Below, piece by piece: positions 48,529 through 56,716 of a stretch of DNA of 64,000 nucleotides. The notes beneath the pieces were generated by a model. The model saw nothing but the letters and a program-made list of their open reading frames with translations. It made no database searches and had not been told where the DNA came from. The stretch spans positions 26,588 to 90,587 of the forward strand of contig OMYS01000003.1 in NCBI GenBank assembly GCA_900315305.1. Reading direction: 5' to 3'. The translations under genes were made by a program, and so were the position numbers. Each line of letters starts with the position of its first letter. Position 1 is the stretch's first letter. The DNA is from an uncultured Eubacteriales bacterium. GTDB lineage: Bacteria; Bacillota; Clostridia; Lachnospirales; Lachnospiraceae.

Positions 48529-49884
48529 TCAGAACGGCATCCGGAAGCCTCCTCTGCGTCCGCCGAATCCGCGTCCGCCCTTCTTCATCATGCCCGGCAT
48601 CTGCTTCATCAGCTTTCTCGCCTGGTCAAACTGCTTGACAAGCTTGTTGACCTCGGAGATATCGCAGCCGCTGCCGCGGGCAATTCTCTGTTTTCTGCGC
48701 ACATTCAGGATGTCCGGGTTGGCCCGCTCCTGCGGCGTCATTGAAAGAATCATGGCCTCCGTGTGCTTCATCTGCTTCTCATCGATGGATGCGGCAAGGT
48801 CTGCGGAGCTTACGCCCATGTTCGGCAGCATCCCGAGAACCTTCTCGAGGCCGCCCATTTTCTTCATCTGCTCCATGCTCGCGAGGTAATCGTCGAAGCC
48901 GAAGCTGGCCTTGCGGAATTTCTTCTCCATCTCGGCGGCCTGCTGCTCGTCGATCGTGGCCTGTGCCTTCTCAATCAGGGAGAGGACATCTCCCATGCCG
49001 AGAATTCTCGACGCCATGCGGTCCGGATAGAACTGCTCAAGGTCCTCAAGCTTCTCGCCCATACCGACGTAGAGAATCGGCTTGCCCGTGACGGCCTTGA
49101 CCGAGAGAGCCGCGCCGCCTCGCGTATCACCGTCGCACTTCGTGAGAATGACGCCGTCGATGCCGACCTTGTAGGTGAAGGTCTTCGCCACATTGACGGC
49201 CTCCTGGCCTGTCATCGCGTCGACGACAAGGACAGTGAAGTCGACCGGAACAGCCTTCTTGATGTTCTTCAGCTCCTTCATCATGTCGTCATCGATCTGC
49301 AGACGGCCTGCCGTATCGATGAGAAGGATATCATTTTTATTCTCCTGCGCATGTGCGTAGGCCGCCTTTACGATGTCGACCGGGTCCTTCCGGTCACCCA
49401 TCGTGAAGACCGGAACGCCGACCTTCTCGCCGTTGATCTCGAGCTGCCGGATCGCGGCCGGTCTGTAGACATCGCCGGCGACCAGCAGCGGCCTCTTTCC
49501 CTTTGCCTTGTACTGGCCGGCAAGCTTTGCCGCCGTCGTCGTCTTGCCCGCGCCCTGAAGACCGGCCATCATGATAATGGTCATCTCTCCGTTCTTCAGC
49601 GGAATTTCGGTCTTCTCAGAGCCCATCAGCTCAACCATCTCGTCGTGGACGATCTTGATGACCATCTGCCCCGGATTGAGGCCGCTCATGACGTCCTCGC
49701 CGATCGCCTTGGTCTCGACCGACTTGACGAAGTTCTTGACGACCTTGTAGTTGACGTCCGCCTCGAGCAGGGCCATCTTGACTTCCTTCATCGCGGCGTG
49801 GACATCCGCCTCCGTCAGCTTTCCTTTTCCGCGGAGCTGCTTGAAGACATTCTGTAATTTATCTGTCAGGCTTTCAAATGCCAT
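48529..49884 (-). CDS. ffh: Signal recognition particle protein Ffh
   Basis: A 451-residue SRP GTPase that brings ribosomes making membrane proteins to the membrane. The G1 motif lies in GLQGAGKTTTAAK (about 108). DTAGRLQIDD (about 190), TKCDGDTRGGAALSV (about 248) and GMGDVLSLIEKAQ follow. The Met-rich M domain is C-terminal and ends GRGFGGRRGGFRMPF. It directly abuts ylxM (stop of ylxM followed by ATG). The SRP RNA was not found in the window. Confidence 0.98.
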   Translation of the reverse strand: MAFESLTDKLQNVFKQLRGKGKLTEADVHAAMKEVKMALLEADVNYKVVKNFVKSVETKAIGEDVMSGLNPGQMVIKIVHDEMVELMGSEKTEIPLKNGEMTIIMMAGLQGAGKTTTAAKLAGQYKAKGKRPLLVAGDVYRPAAIRQLEINGEKVGVPVFTMGDRKDPVDIVKAAYAHAQENKNDILLIDTAGRLQIDDDMMKELKNIKKAVPVDFTVLVVDAMTGQEAVNVAKTFTYKVGIDGVILTKCDGDTRGGAALSVKAVTGKPILYVGMGEKLEDLEQFYPDRMASRILGMGDVLSLIEKAQATIDEQQAAEMEKKFRKASFGFDDYLASMEQMKKMGGLEKVLGMLPNMGVSSADLAASIDEKQMKHTEAMILSMTPQERANPDILNVRRKQRIARGSGCDISEVNKLVKQFDQARKLMKQMPGMMKKGGRGFGGRRGGFRMPF

Positions 49885-50199
49885 TTAAAGTTCCTCCAGG
49901 ATTTCTCCAGCGATCTTCCGGATCTCCTCGTTGTCCGTCAGGTCACGGATCTTGGCCGCCTTTTTCTTCAGATCAAGAAAACGCTTCACGAGCCCGAGCT
50001 TCTTCTCATACCCGTTCAGGCTTGCGGTGCAGCGGCGGATCATATCGTGGACCCCCTGGCGGGTGATCCCGTACTCCTCCGCGACCTCGCTCAGCGAATA
50101 ATCGTCGAGGACGACCTCCTCATAGATCTGTCTCTGCCTGTCCGTGAGGAGCTCTCCGTAAAAATCAAAGAGCAGTGCTTCCTCGTAAATTTTTTCCAT
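49885..50199 (-). CDS. ylxM: YlxM helix-turn-helix protein (SRP-associated)
   Basis: A 104-residue protein that opens MEKIYEEALLFDFYGELLTD. It has a sigma-like helix-turn-helix (YSLSEVAEEYGITRQGVHDM, about 41-60) and a C-terminal coiled helix. YlxM is encoded next to ffh in most Firmicutes and in streptococci modulates SRP function. The ATG at 50199 is the family start. The -10 box of a strong promoter ends only 7 nt before it, so its mRNA should be leaderless; no ribosome binding site is present. Confidence 0.93.
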   Translation of the reverse strand: MEKIYEEALLFDFYGELLTDRQRQIYEEVVLDDYSLSEVAEEYGITRQGVHDMIRRCTASLNGYEKKLGLVKRFLDLKKKAAKIRDLTDNEEIRKIAGEILEEL

Positions 50200-50206
50200 G
50201 GTGACT

Positions 50207-50235
50207 ACTATACGACGCGTCCGCCCGCGTGTCAA
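50207..50235 (-). promoter_or_regulatory. Near-consensus promoter giving a leaderless ylxM-ffh mRNA
   Basis: Minus strand: TTGACA (50230-50235), 17 nt, TATAGT (50207-50212). Only AGTCACC separates the -10 from the ylxM ATG, so the start point should fall at or 1-2 nt before the A of the ATG. Confidence 0.8.
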
Positions 50236-50275
50236 GTGTTTTTACTTTACATTTAAAAATCAGCACCCACTCACG

Positions 50276-50413
50276 TTACAATTCACACGCTATCAGACCT
50301 CGGAAAGCGGTCAGCAATATCAGGAGCGGTGAGGGCGTTATACGGAGGAGTCCGAAGATCACCCTGAGCCGCTGCGTCAGCGGCGAAGGGAAGCTGAGGA
50401 GGACGGAGTCTGC
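50276..50413. repeat. Family B element, copy B2, lacking the right terminus
   Basis: The left terminus (TTACAATTCACACGCTATC, then ACCTCGG, GCGGTCAGCAATATCAGGAG) is followed directly by the conserved core (about 50343-50413), which is nearly identical to B1. A 32-nt piece present in B1 (38785-38816) is missing. The element ends where the DHHW-protein gene ends, so its right arm is lost. Confidence 0.82.
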
Positions 50414-50415
50414 CC

Positions 50416-51828
50416 TCACTGAAACAGCGCGTTCATCTGCATCGCCGTGGACTCCGTGATGACATCCACGCAGTTCACAAAAATCACGTCGCTCGCGCCG
50501 GTATCCTTCACGAGCTGCGTCGCATTGCCGGTGTAGTACCGGTAGTCGAGCACAAGGACCCTCTGATAGTGGCCGACAAGGAACGGCACAAAGGCATTGC
50601 CATAGGAGTCCTTGACGACGACGCAGGTCGACCCGTCCGTGATGTCCGGATTGTCGATCTCGACCATCGGCTGATCGCCTCCGATAAAGGTCAGGTACTT
50701 GTTGCCTGCCGAGAGCTCATTGCCGTCCCGGATGATCGGCCATGTAAATGAGGACCCGTCTGTCCGCGTGATGGTCTCCTCATTTGTCTCAGAGGGAATA
50801 TACGCGATGACAGAGTCGGGATTTGCGGCGAGCGCCGCGGACTGATCGCTGCCGGAATAGAGCGTTCCGAGGAAGCCGTCGTACTCGACCTGCTGCAGCT
50901 GTCCGAGATTCTGCGGCTCGATGCCCTTTGCCTGGCAGAATTTGCAGTATGCGTAGTACGCGCCGAGGGCCGTCCAGTGGTGGTCCGTCCGGAAATACAG
51001 GTACTGCGAATTCAGACTGACGAGATCGTCAAAGAAGTCAACCGCCGTCACGTTGGACTGCAGCCGGCTGTCGATATAGGCGATCGCCTTCTTCTCGCTC
51101 GACCCGCCCATCGATTGCTGTACATCCTCGGAGAGATAGACGCCGAAGCTCGTCGGGGCGACGAGGTCGTAGACATTCACGCCATCTCCGACCTTGTATT
51201 TGACTGTGTTGATCATAGACGCGTATGTGTCCATATTGTCCGTTGCAAAATAAAAGATGGAAAATGCCCTGTCCCCGGAGACATAGACGTTGCCTGCGAC
51301 CTCGGGTGTCTGCCCGATCGTGCCGCCCGCGTCCGCCTCCGCGGTCTCTGCCCCGGAGCCCTGAGCTGTCTCCGCCGAGGATTCGGCGGGGGCCGTGTCT
51401 GTGAGAAGCGGAGCTGCCGACTGGCTGTCAGTGTCCGGAATCGAATCCGTCGACGTGTCCGCATTGCCATAGATGACCTCGTTCCGGATTCCGTACAAAT
51501 TTTCAAAGGCGCCCGCTCCCTTGATCAGGGCCTCTCTTGTCGGGAAGGTGTCCGTGTACCAGGTGACAACATCCGAAAAGAAATCACCATTCCAGAGGGA
51601 GGCTGCCGTGAGCTTTGGAAAATGCGCGAGCTCTCTCTTCTCATTCACCGATCTCGTCGGCCGGAGCGGGATCAGAAGGCCGGTCACTCCAAACACAAGG
51701 AGTACGGTCCAGAACACGGCTGAGCGGATCCTGTGCCAGGCCCTGCGTGTTCTCTTCTCTTTCTTTTTATACGCCTCGAAGCTACCCTTCCGCGCTCTTC
51801 CTTCGGCGTCCTTATCCGTTGTTTTCAT
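50416..51828 (-). CDS. DHHW-family extracytoplasmic protein (AlgX/AlgJ-like)
   Basis: A 470-residue protein with a basic cytoplasmic start, one membrane segment (about 32-52) and an extracytoplasmic SGNH-like domain. The signature FRTDHHWTALGAYYAYCKF is near residue 279, and VVKDSYGNAF (the Asp-Ser-like segment) lies in the C-terminal third. A Ser/Ala/Glu-rich linker lies at about 120-175. These proteins accept acyl groups from an MBOAT partner, and the MBOAT gene is 20 nt upstream on the same strand. The likely job is O-acetylation of a surface polymer. It is downstream of the MBOAT gene in one operon. Confidence 0.88.
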   Translation of the reverse strand: MKTTDKDAEGRARKGSFEAYKKKEKRTRRAWHRIRSAVFWTVLLVFGVTGLLIPLRPTRSVNEKRELAHFPKLTAASLWNGDFFSDVVTWYTDTFPTREALIKGAGAFENLYGIRNEVIYGNADTSTDSIPDTDSQSAAPLLTDTAPAESSAETAQGSGAETAEADAGGTIGQTPEVAGNVYVSGDRAFSIFYFATDNMDTYASMINTVKYKVGDGVNVYDLVAPTSFGVYLSEDVQQSMGGSSEKKAIAYIDSRLQSNVTAVDFFDDLVSLNSQYLYFRTDHHWTALGAYYAYCKFCQAKGIEPQNLGQLQQVEYDGFLGTLYSGSDQSAALAANPDSVIAYIPSETNEETITRTDGSSFTWPIIRDGNELSAGNKYLTFIGGDQPMVEIDNPDITDGSTCVVVKDSYGNAFVPFLVGHYQRVLVLDYRYYTGNATQLVKDTGASDVIFVNCVDVITESTAMQMNALFQ

Positions 51829-51848
51829 TTTTCCTGTCCTCGCAGTAA

Positions 51849-53273
51849 TCAGAACTGATTATAGAGAAACGGCGTGTAGCTGCTGCTTGTCATGGCCATG
51901 ATGGAAATGATGAGCAGAGCGGCAACGGCCGCTGCCTTCAGAAAATAGACACATCTGTGGCTCCCGCGCCGCCTCGTGATCGCGGTGCTGACCCATTTTC
52001 CGGCCTGCACAAAGAACGGCGTGCACGCAAGGGCCGCGTAGATCGTAAAGAAAATGTTGTTCCGCAGAAGAAGAACGGTCTCCTTTCCTGCGATTCCGCT
52101 TCCGCCGATGCCGATGAAGCCGCCGAGAGCCGCCCCGAGCTGCGAAAAATCCGTGAACCGGAACAGAACCCAGCTGAAATATACGCAAAGAAGCGTGAGC
52201 ACGTGTCCCAGGACAGCCGGAAGCGGCTGCGCGCCCCTTTCCTTCCGCATATGCTCAATAAAAATGAACACAAAGTAGTAGAGTCCCCAGAGAACAAAGT
52301 TCCAGCTGGCCCCGTGCCAGAGCCCTGTGAGCGCCCAGACGATCAGGAGATTCATCGCGCAGCGCCCCACTGAGCATCGGCTTCCGCCGAGCGGAAAATA
52401 CACGTAGTCGCGGAAGAAACTGCTGAGTGTGATGTGCCAGCGCCTCCAAAAGTCCCTGACGGATGCGGCAATATACGGATAGTTGAAGTTCTCCGGGTAC
52501 CGGAAGCCGATCATGCGGCCGAGTCCGAGCGCCATGTCCGTATATGCCGAAAAGTCGAGATAGATCTGCATCATGTAAAATGCGGACCCGAGCCACACGG
52601 CAAGCACGGTGTGGTTTCCGGCCGACGCTGCCGGAAAGAAGGCTTCCGCGAGATCGCCGCAGTGGTCCGCGAGGATCACCTTCTTCGCAAGTCCGACGGA
52701 AAACCGCCAGATGCCGTTTGAGAAGCTGACAAGCGTCATTTTCCGTCTGGCGAACTGACTCTTCATTTCCGGATAGCGCGCAATCGGGCCCTCCGAGACC
52801 TGATGGAACAGGGACGTGTAAAGAAGGAGGTTCGCGTAATTTGACTCCGCCTCGCATTTCCCAGCGCGCACATCGGCCATATACGAGATCAACTTGAAGG
52901 TGTAGAAGGAAATGCCGAGCGGAAGTGCGATGGAGAAGGCGGCCTTTCCGAGCGTGAAGGTGCTGACAAAAAAGCCCGTGTACTTAAAGACGCCAAGCAC
53001 GGCAAGGCAGATGGCAGTGCCCGCGGCCAGGCACATGCCGGCGCTCCGCCCGTCTCCCTCTTCTTTGAATTCCCCAATCAGGAGTCCGATCCGCCACACG
53101 ACAGCCGTCATAATCAGCAGAAGAATGAGGTATCCCACGCCTCCGAAGACATAGAAAATAAGAGAAAAAGCCAGCAGCACCCGGTTGCGCCTCTCAATTG
53201 TCCCCGCGCGCCAGTAAATCAACAGGAACAGAGGCAGAAACAGGCACAGAAAGATCATGCTTGAAAATGCCAT
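51849..53273 (-). CDS. MBOAT family O-acyltransferase
   Basis: A 474-residue polytopic membrane protein of the AlgI/DltB/PatA superfamily. The catalytic His lies in LTGLWHGASWNFVLWG (about 318). Conserved PLGGSR, DFWRRWHITLSSFFRDYVYF and NFNYPYIA precede it. I start at the ATG at 53273 (MAFSSMIFLCLFLPLFLLIYW), behind AAGGAG with 8-nt spacing. A longer start would include the -10 box of the promoter. With the DHHW protein it should transfer acyl groups across the membrane. The polymer that is modified is not encoded here. Confidence 0.92.
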   Translation of the reverse strand: MAFSSMIFLCLFLPLFLLIYWRAGTIERRNRVLLAFSLIFYVFGGVGYLILLLIMTAVVWRIGLLIGEFKEEGDGRSAGMCLAAGTAICLAVLGVFKYTGFFVSTFTLGKAAFSIALPLGISFYTFKLISYMADVRAGKCEAESNYANLLLYTSLFHQVSEGPIARYPEMKSQFARRKMTLVSFSNGIWRFSVGLAKKVILADHCGDLAEAFFPAASAGNHTVLAVWLGSAFYMMQIYLDFSAYTDMALGLGRMIGFRYPENFNYPYIAASVRDFWRRWHITLSSFFRDYVYFPLGGSRCSVGRCAMNLLIVWALTGLWHGASWNFVLWGLYYFVFIFIEHMRKERGAQPLPAVLGHVLTLLCVYFSWVLFRFTDFSQLGAALGGFIGIGGSGIAGKETVLLLRNNIFFTIYAALACTPFFVQAGKWVSTAITRRRGSHRCVYFLKAAAVAALLIISIMAMTSSSYTPFLYNQF

Positions 53274-53312
53274 ACCAGTAACTCCTTGCATATAAGAATC
53301 ATATGCATCCAT

Positions 53313-53318
53313 TATATC
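53313..53318 (-). promoter_or_regulatory. -10 element of the MBOAT-DHHW operon
   Basis: Minus-strand TATAAT upstream of the MBOAT ribosome binding site. A TTGACA lies too far away (24 nt) to be its normal -35. Leader about 35 nt. Confidence 0.4.
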
Positions 53319-53363
53319 GGACACGAAAGAATTATTCCATTGTCAATACGCGGCGGCACAAAA

Positions 53364-53412
53364 TTGTAATATGAGAAGCGCAAAGCGTTCCGGGTTTTGT
53401 GTACTGACTAAT
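53364..53412. repeat. Degenerate family A copy A6
   Basis: TTGTAATAT at the left, the hairpin GAAGCGC-AAA-GCGTTC in the centre and TACTGACTAATTG at the right mirror copy A2 in reverse orientation. Heavily decayed. It lies beside the tRNA terminator. Confidence 0.35.
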
Positions 53413-53414
53413 TG

Positions 53415-53456
53415 CAAAAAAATACCCGGAATTCCTGATTTCTCAGGAACCCCGGG
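53415..53456 (-). terminator. Terminator of tRNA-Thr
   Basis: Arms 53425-53438 and 53443-53456 (CCCGGAATTCCTGA / TCAGGAACCCCGGG). The two mismatches are A-C on the plus strand but G-U wobbles on the minus strand, showing that the minus RNA is the functional one. It is followed by TATTTTTTT on that strand. Confidence 0.88.
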
Positions 53457-53465
53457 CGTTTAGAG

Positions 53466-53538
<73 letters not shown>

Positions 53539-53577
53539 CTGTGCAGATCAGTACGTGGCTGACCTGCAACAATGATT

Positions 53578-53605
53578 ATTATACACGATCAAATTCGAAT
53601 TTCAA
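53578..53605 (-). promoter_or_regulatory. tRNA-Thr promoter
   Basis: Minus strand: TTGAAA (53600-53605), 16 nt, TATAAT (53578-53583). Start near 53570, leaving a 5' leader of about 32 nt for RNase P to remove. Confidence 0.7.
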
Positions 53606-53633
53606 GATGCAATTTCGAAAATTTCGTATTTTC

Positions 53634-54455
53634 TCACAGAAGTCCGCCAACAAGGTCCGTGACGGAGGCGTCTGCGTCCTCGATCTTTCCGCCGTCGCAC
53701 AGGCTCGCCAGCGCCGGAAGGACCGGCAGCGTCGCCGTGTTACTGATCTTGTACTTTTCAGCAACCTCAGAGGCTCCGCTCTTGCCGAACAGGTAGATCT
53801 TCTTTCCGCAGTCCGGACACTCGACGTAGCTCATGTTCTCGACAAGGCCGAGAACCGGGATATTCATCGTCTCCGCCATGCGGACTGCCTTGCCGACGAT
53901 CATGGAGACGAGGTCCTGCGGCGATGTGACGATAATGATGCCGTCCACCGGCAGGGACTGGAAGACCGTCAGCGGAACATCGCCTGTTCCCGGCGGCATG
54001 TCGACGTAAAGGACATCGAGATCGCCCCAGATGACGTCCGTCCAGAACTGCTTGACAGCTCCGGCGATGACCGGTCCTCTCCAGATGACAGGCTCCTCGC
54101 TGTCCGGCAGAAGCAGGTTGATCGACATCACCTTGATTCCCGTCTTCGTCGATGCCGGAATCAGGCCGTCGTCGCTTCCGGTGACCGTCTGTCCCTCGAT
54201 GCCGAAGATATGCGGGATCGAGGGTCCTGTGATATCTGCGTCGAGGATTCCGACCTTCTGTCCCTTCCGCGCGGCCTCCGTCGCGAGCAGGGAGGTGACC
54301 AGTGACTTGCCGACGCCGCCCTTGCCGCTCACGACGCCAATGACCTTTTTGATATGTGCTCCCTTATTCGGGGCTGCAAGAAAGCTCTTCGGATCTCTCG
54401 AAGCGCAGTTTTCTCCGCAGCCCGAGCAATCATGATTACATGTATCTGCTGGCAT
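53634..54455 (-). CDS. mrp: Mrp/NBP35-type Fe-S cluster carrier ATPase
   Basis: A 273-residue P-loop ATPase that loads iron-sulfur clusters onto target proteins. An N-terminal Cys cluster (NHDCSGCGENC) resembles eukaryotic Nbp35. The deviant Walker A is VSGKGGVGKS (about 39-48). DADITGPSIPHIFG and YVDMPPGTGD are the ATPase signatures, and CPDCGKK supplies the C-terminal CPxC bridge. Start: ATG at 54455 behind AAAAGGAGAG. A longer in-frame reading runs through repeat A5 and is not coding. Confidence 0.93.
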   Translation of the reverse strand: MPADTCNHDCSGCGENCASRDPKSFLAAPNKGAHIKKVIGVVSGKGGVGKSLVTSLLATEAARKGQKVGILDADITGPSIPHIFGIEGQTVTGSDDGLIPASTKTGIKVMSINLLLPDSEEPVIWRGPVIAGAVKQFWTDVIWGDLDVLYVDMPPGTGDVPLTVFQSLPVDGIIIVTSPQDLVSMIVGKAVRMAETMNIPVLGLVENMSYVECPDCGKKIYLFGKSGASEVAEKYKISNTATLPVLPALASLCDGGKIEDADASVTDLVGGLL

Positions 54456-54479
54456 ATGTACTCTCCTTTTTATATTTTT

Positions 54480-54643
54480 GTAACTGTTCAGCACGCCGGA
54501 CTCGGAACGCTGCGCGTTCCTCGTTGAAGGCGGACAGAGCGGCTTCGCCACTTGTCCGCCCCTTGGAAAACTTCTGAAACCGTCCGGCGAGCAAGCTCTC
54601 CTTCCGGATTTCATCAGTTTTCCAAGGGGTGCTGAATAATTAC
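54480..54643. repeat. Family A element, long copy A5 with three nested hairpins
   Basis: The outer stem is GTAACTGTTCAGCAC (54480-54494) / GTGCTGAATAATTAC (54629-54643). Inside lie hairpin 1, GGAACGC-TGC-GCGTTCC (54504-54520); hairpin 2, GGCGGACA…TGTCCGCC (54529-54560); and hairpin 3, CCCCTTGGAAAACT / AGTTTTCCAAGGGG (54559-54572 / 54616-54629), a 14-bp perfect match. The flanks ATATTTTTG and ATATTTG are similar and may be remnants of a target duplication. It lies between mrp and the DUF308 gene. Confidence 0.85.
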
Positions 54644-54721
54644 ATATTTGTACTATTGTTCTGCCGGTATTCGCACTTCTGCCCTTTCCGGCTGTCTGAA
54701 AGCAGGCGAACGACTCTCCCG

Positions 54722-55570
54722 TTATTTCCCGGGATCCTCAGATTTCTGTCCCTCTGTACCGGAGCTCGTCCCGTCCGCCTGGCCGGATTCTTTCGAGGAG
54801 TGGTCCGGCTGATTCTCTCCGGCTTGTTCGGATTCTGTGCTCACAGAGCTGCTGTCCGCCGGCCCTTCATTTTCTGCAGGTTCTTCAGAAATCGGTTCGT
54901 ACTCCGCCAGATCGGCATCCTCATCGGGGTACACGTCCTCCTGCCCTTTTTCTTCCTTCTCGCTTCCGGAATCCGTCTCTTCCTCCGTCCCGCCGGCGGC
55001 CGCACTCTTTTTCATCGAGTGGAACCGTCCGGCAGACCAGATGGCCGCCACAAGTCCCGTCGCCCCGTCATAGGTGAAGAAAATCCCTGAAAGAAGCATG
55101 ACCTTCTGCCGGATAAACGCCGGATATACGATCAGAAGAACGCCGAGTGCGAGCGATACGAAGCCCAGCAGAAGAATGATCCACCAGCGCTTCGCCGACA
55201 TCTGCTTAAGATCGATGGCGTTCTGCATTTCCACAGCGCTGCCGACAAGAAGCAGAATGCCGAAAATAATGGCCACATAATCGACCATGCGCGCCTGAAA
55301 AATGAGGCAAAGAATACCGAGTGCGATCAGCACACAGCCTGCAAAGAGATCAGTTGCGATCAGTGACTTCTTTCTGTGGCTTGCTGCATACAGGATCAGT
55401 CTCCACGCACCGATCGCAATGGCCGCCGCACCGATCGCGTAGCCGATCACCTCTTTCACCTGACTGTTGAATATAATCAGCAGAATTCCTGCCGCCAGAT
55501 AAAAGACAGAGACCAGCAATGTCGCATTGCGTATCTTTTTCAGTTCCTCTTCATCAAGGATCTCCGGCAT
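54722..55570 (-). CDS. HdeD/DUF308 family membrane protein with acidic tail
   Basis: A 282-residue protein. Six membrane helices in three DUF308 repeats span about residues 15-185; IGYAIGAAAIAIGAWRLILY and VALIFGILL-like segments recur. The last about 85 residues are hydrophilic and strongly acidic (EEETDSGSEKEEKGQED, then Ser/Glu/Gln-rich). HdeD proteins help acid resistance in enterics, but this function is not established in Firmicutes. The tail is likely cytoplasmic and disordered. It lies 81 nt downstream of the sugar-binding lipoprotein gene. Confidence 0.82.
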   Translation of the reverse strand: MPEILDEEELKKIRNATLLVSVFYLAAGILLIIFNSQVKEVIGYAIGAAAIAIGAWRLILYAASHRKKSLIATDLFAGCVLIALGILCLIFQARMVDYVAIIFGILLLVGSAVEMQNAIDLKQMSAKRWWIILLLGFVSLALGVLLIVYPAFIRQKVMLLSGIFFTYDGATGLVAAIWSAGRFHSMKKSAAAGGTEEETDSGSEKEEKGQEDVYPDEDADLAEYEPISEEPAENEGPADSSSVSTESEQAGENQPDHSSKESGQADGTSSGTEGQKSEDPGK

Positions 55571-55651
55571 ACCTGTTCTTCCTCCCTGCTAGTGCCCGGT
55601 CCGGCCTGCCTCCGGCCCTTTTTCGTAAGCGGCGTCGCCGCCCCTGACCGA

Positions 55652-56713
55652 TCAGAACTGATCGACCCAGTCTCCTATGTTGCTTGCGTCAAACCGGTAC
55701 GGATCCCCGAGGACAATTTCCGTCCCGTCGTCCGATGCGGTCTGTACCTTGAACGACCCCAGATCGCCTGCTGTAAACATATCTCCCTCCGCGCCGGTCA
55801 GATCTGATCCCGAGGCGAGATCGATGGATACCCATGCGGTCAGCTCCCCGAGAGACACCGGATTCCAGAGATAGAAATACGGGCAGACCTTGTCGTCACC
55901 GACATACGACTGCATGGCGGACGGAAGTCCGAAGCCCGTGACCTTGACATTTGAGCCGAGGTCCTCGATGCACTGGCATGCGGCTTCTATCGCTGTTGTC
56001 GTCGGAACGAGCAGGACCTTCAGGTCCGGATAGCTTGTCAGAAGCGCCTTCGTCTGATCATAGGACTTCTGGTACGCGCCGTCGCCGTACGCGACCTCCA
56101 TCATCGTGAGGTCCGAGTAGCGGTCGTCCTTCATTTCCTCCTTGAGAGCGCTGATCCACTCGTTCTGGCTCGACGATGTCGATGACTCTGAGAGGATCGC
56201 CCAATCTCCTGCGCCTCCGGAGAGATCGTAGACAGCCTCCATAAAGGTCTGCGCAATTTTATCTGTGCTCGTCTGACTGATCTGCAGCTCGCGGCTCTTC
56301 ACGTTCGCCGCATTGTCAAATGAACACACATCAATGCCCGACTTCATGGCGTCCTTTAGAGCGTCCGACACGGAATCGGCATCAACCGGGGAAATGGCGA
56401 TGCACGCCGCGCCCTCCTCCGTCAGCCGCTTGATTGCCTTCAGCTGATCGGAGGCCGCATTCGAGCCAGGCCTGACGATCTCGTAGGTCTTGCCCTCCTG
56501 CTCCATGATCTTTGTGAAGCCCTGGGCCGCGAGCGCATCCGCGCTGTTGTCCTCGTCACTTGACAGGATCATCGCATATTTTCCTGACGCCCCCGCGCCG
56601 GACTCCGTGCCCGATTCCGTTGTCTTCGTCACATGCGTTGTACTGCTGCAGCCGGCGAGAAGCGCCGCTGCCGTCACCGCTGCCATAAAAGCAGCAAGTA
56701 GTCTTTTTTTCAT
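55652..56713 (-). CDS. Orphan sugar-type ABC substrate-binding lipoprotein
   Basis: A 353-residue periplasmic-binding-protein-type 1 (RbsB/LsrB/RhaS-like) lipoprotein. The lipobox is LLAGC with the lipidated Cys at about residue 22, followed by a Ser/Thr/Gly linker and KYAMILSSDED. Ligand-site segments include AISPVDADSV (about 108-117) and VTGFGLPSAMQSYV. No permease or ATPase gene is adjacent. Instead mscS ends 3 nt upstream, so it lies at the end of a GlgB-like-mscS-lipoprotein operon. The ligand is unknown; an AI-2 or rhamnose-like sugar is possible. Confidence 0.85.
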   Translation of the reverse strand: MKKRLLAAFMAAVTAAALLAGCSSTTHVTKTTESGTESGAGASGKYAMILSSDEDNSADALAAQGFTKIMEQEGKTYEIVRPGSNAASDQLKAIKRLTEEGAACIAISPVDADSVSDALKDAMKSGIDVCSFDNAANVKSRELQISQTSTDKIAQTFMEAVYDLSGGAGDWAILSESSTSSSQNEWISALKEEMKDDRYSDLTMMEVAYGDGAYQKSYDQTKALLTSYPDLKVLLVPTTTAIEAACQCIEDLGSNVKVTGFGLPSAMQSYVGDDKVCPYFYLWNPVSLGELTAWVSIDLASGSDLTGAEGDMFTAGDLGSFKVQTASDDGTEIVLGDPYRFDASNIGDWVDQF

Positions 56714-56716
56714 CTG

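Noticed and set aside
54456..54614. N-terminal extension of Mrp across repeat A5
   Set aside because: It would translate a palindromic repeat, whereas the ATG at 54455 has an excellent ribosome binding site and begins at the family's Cys cluster.
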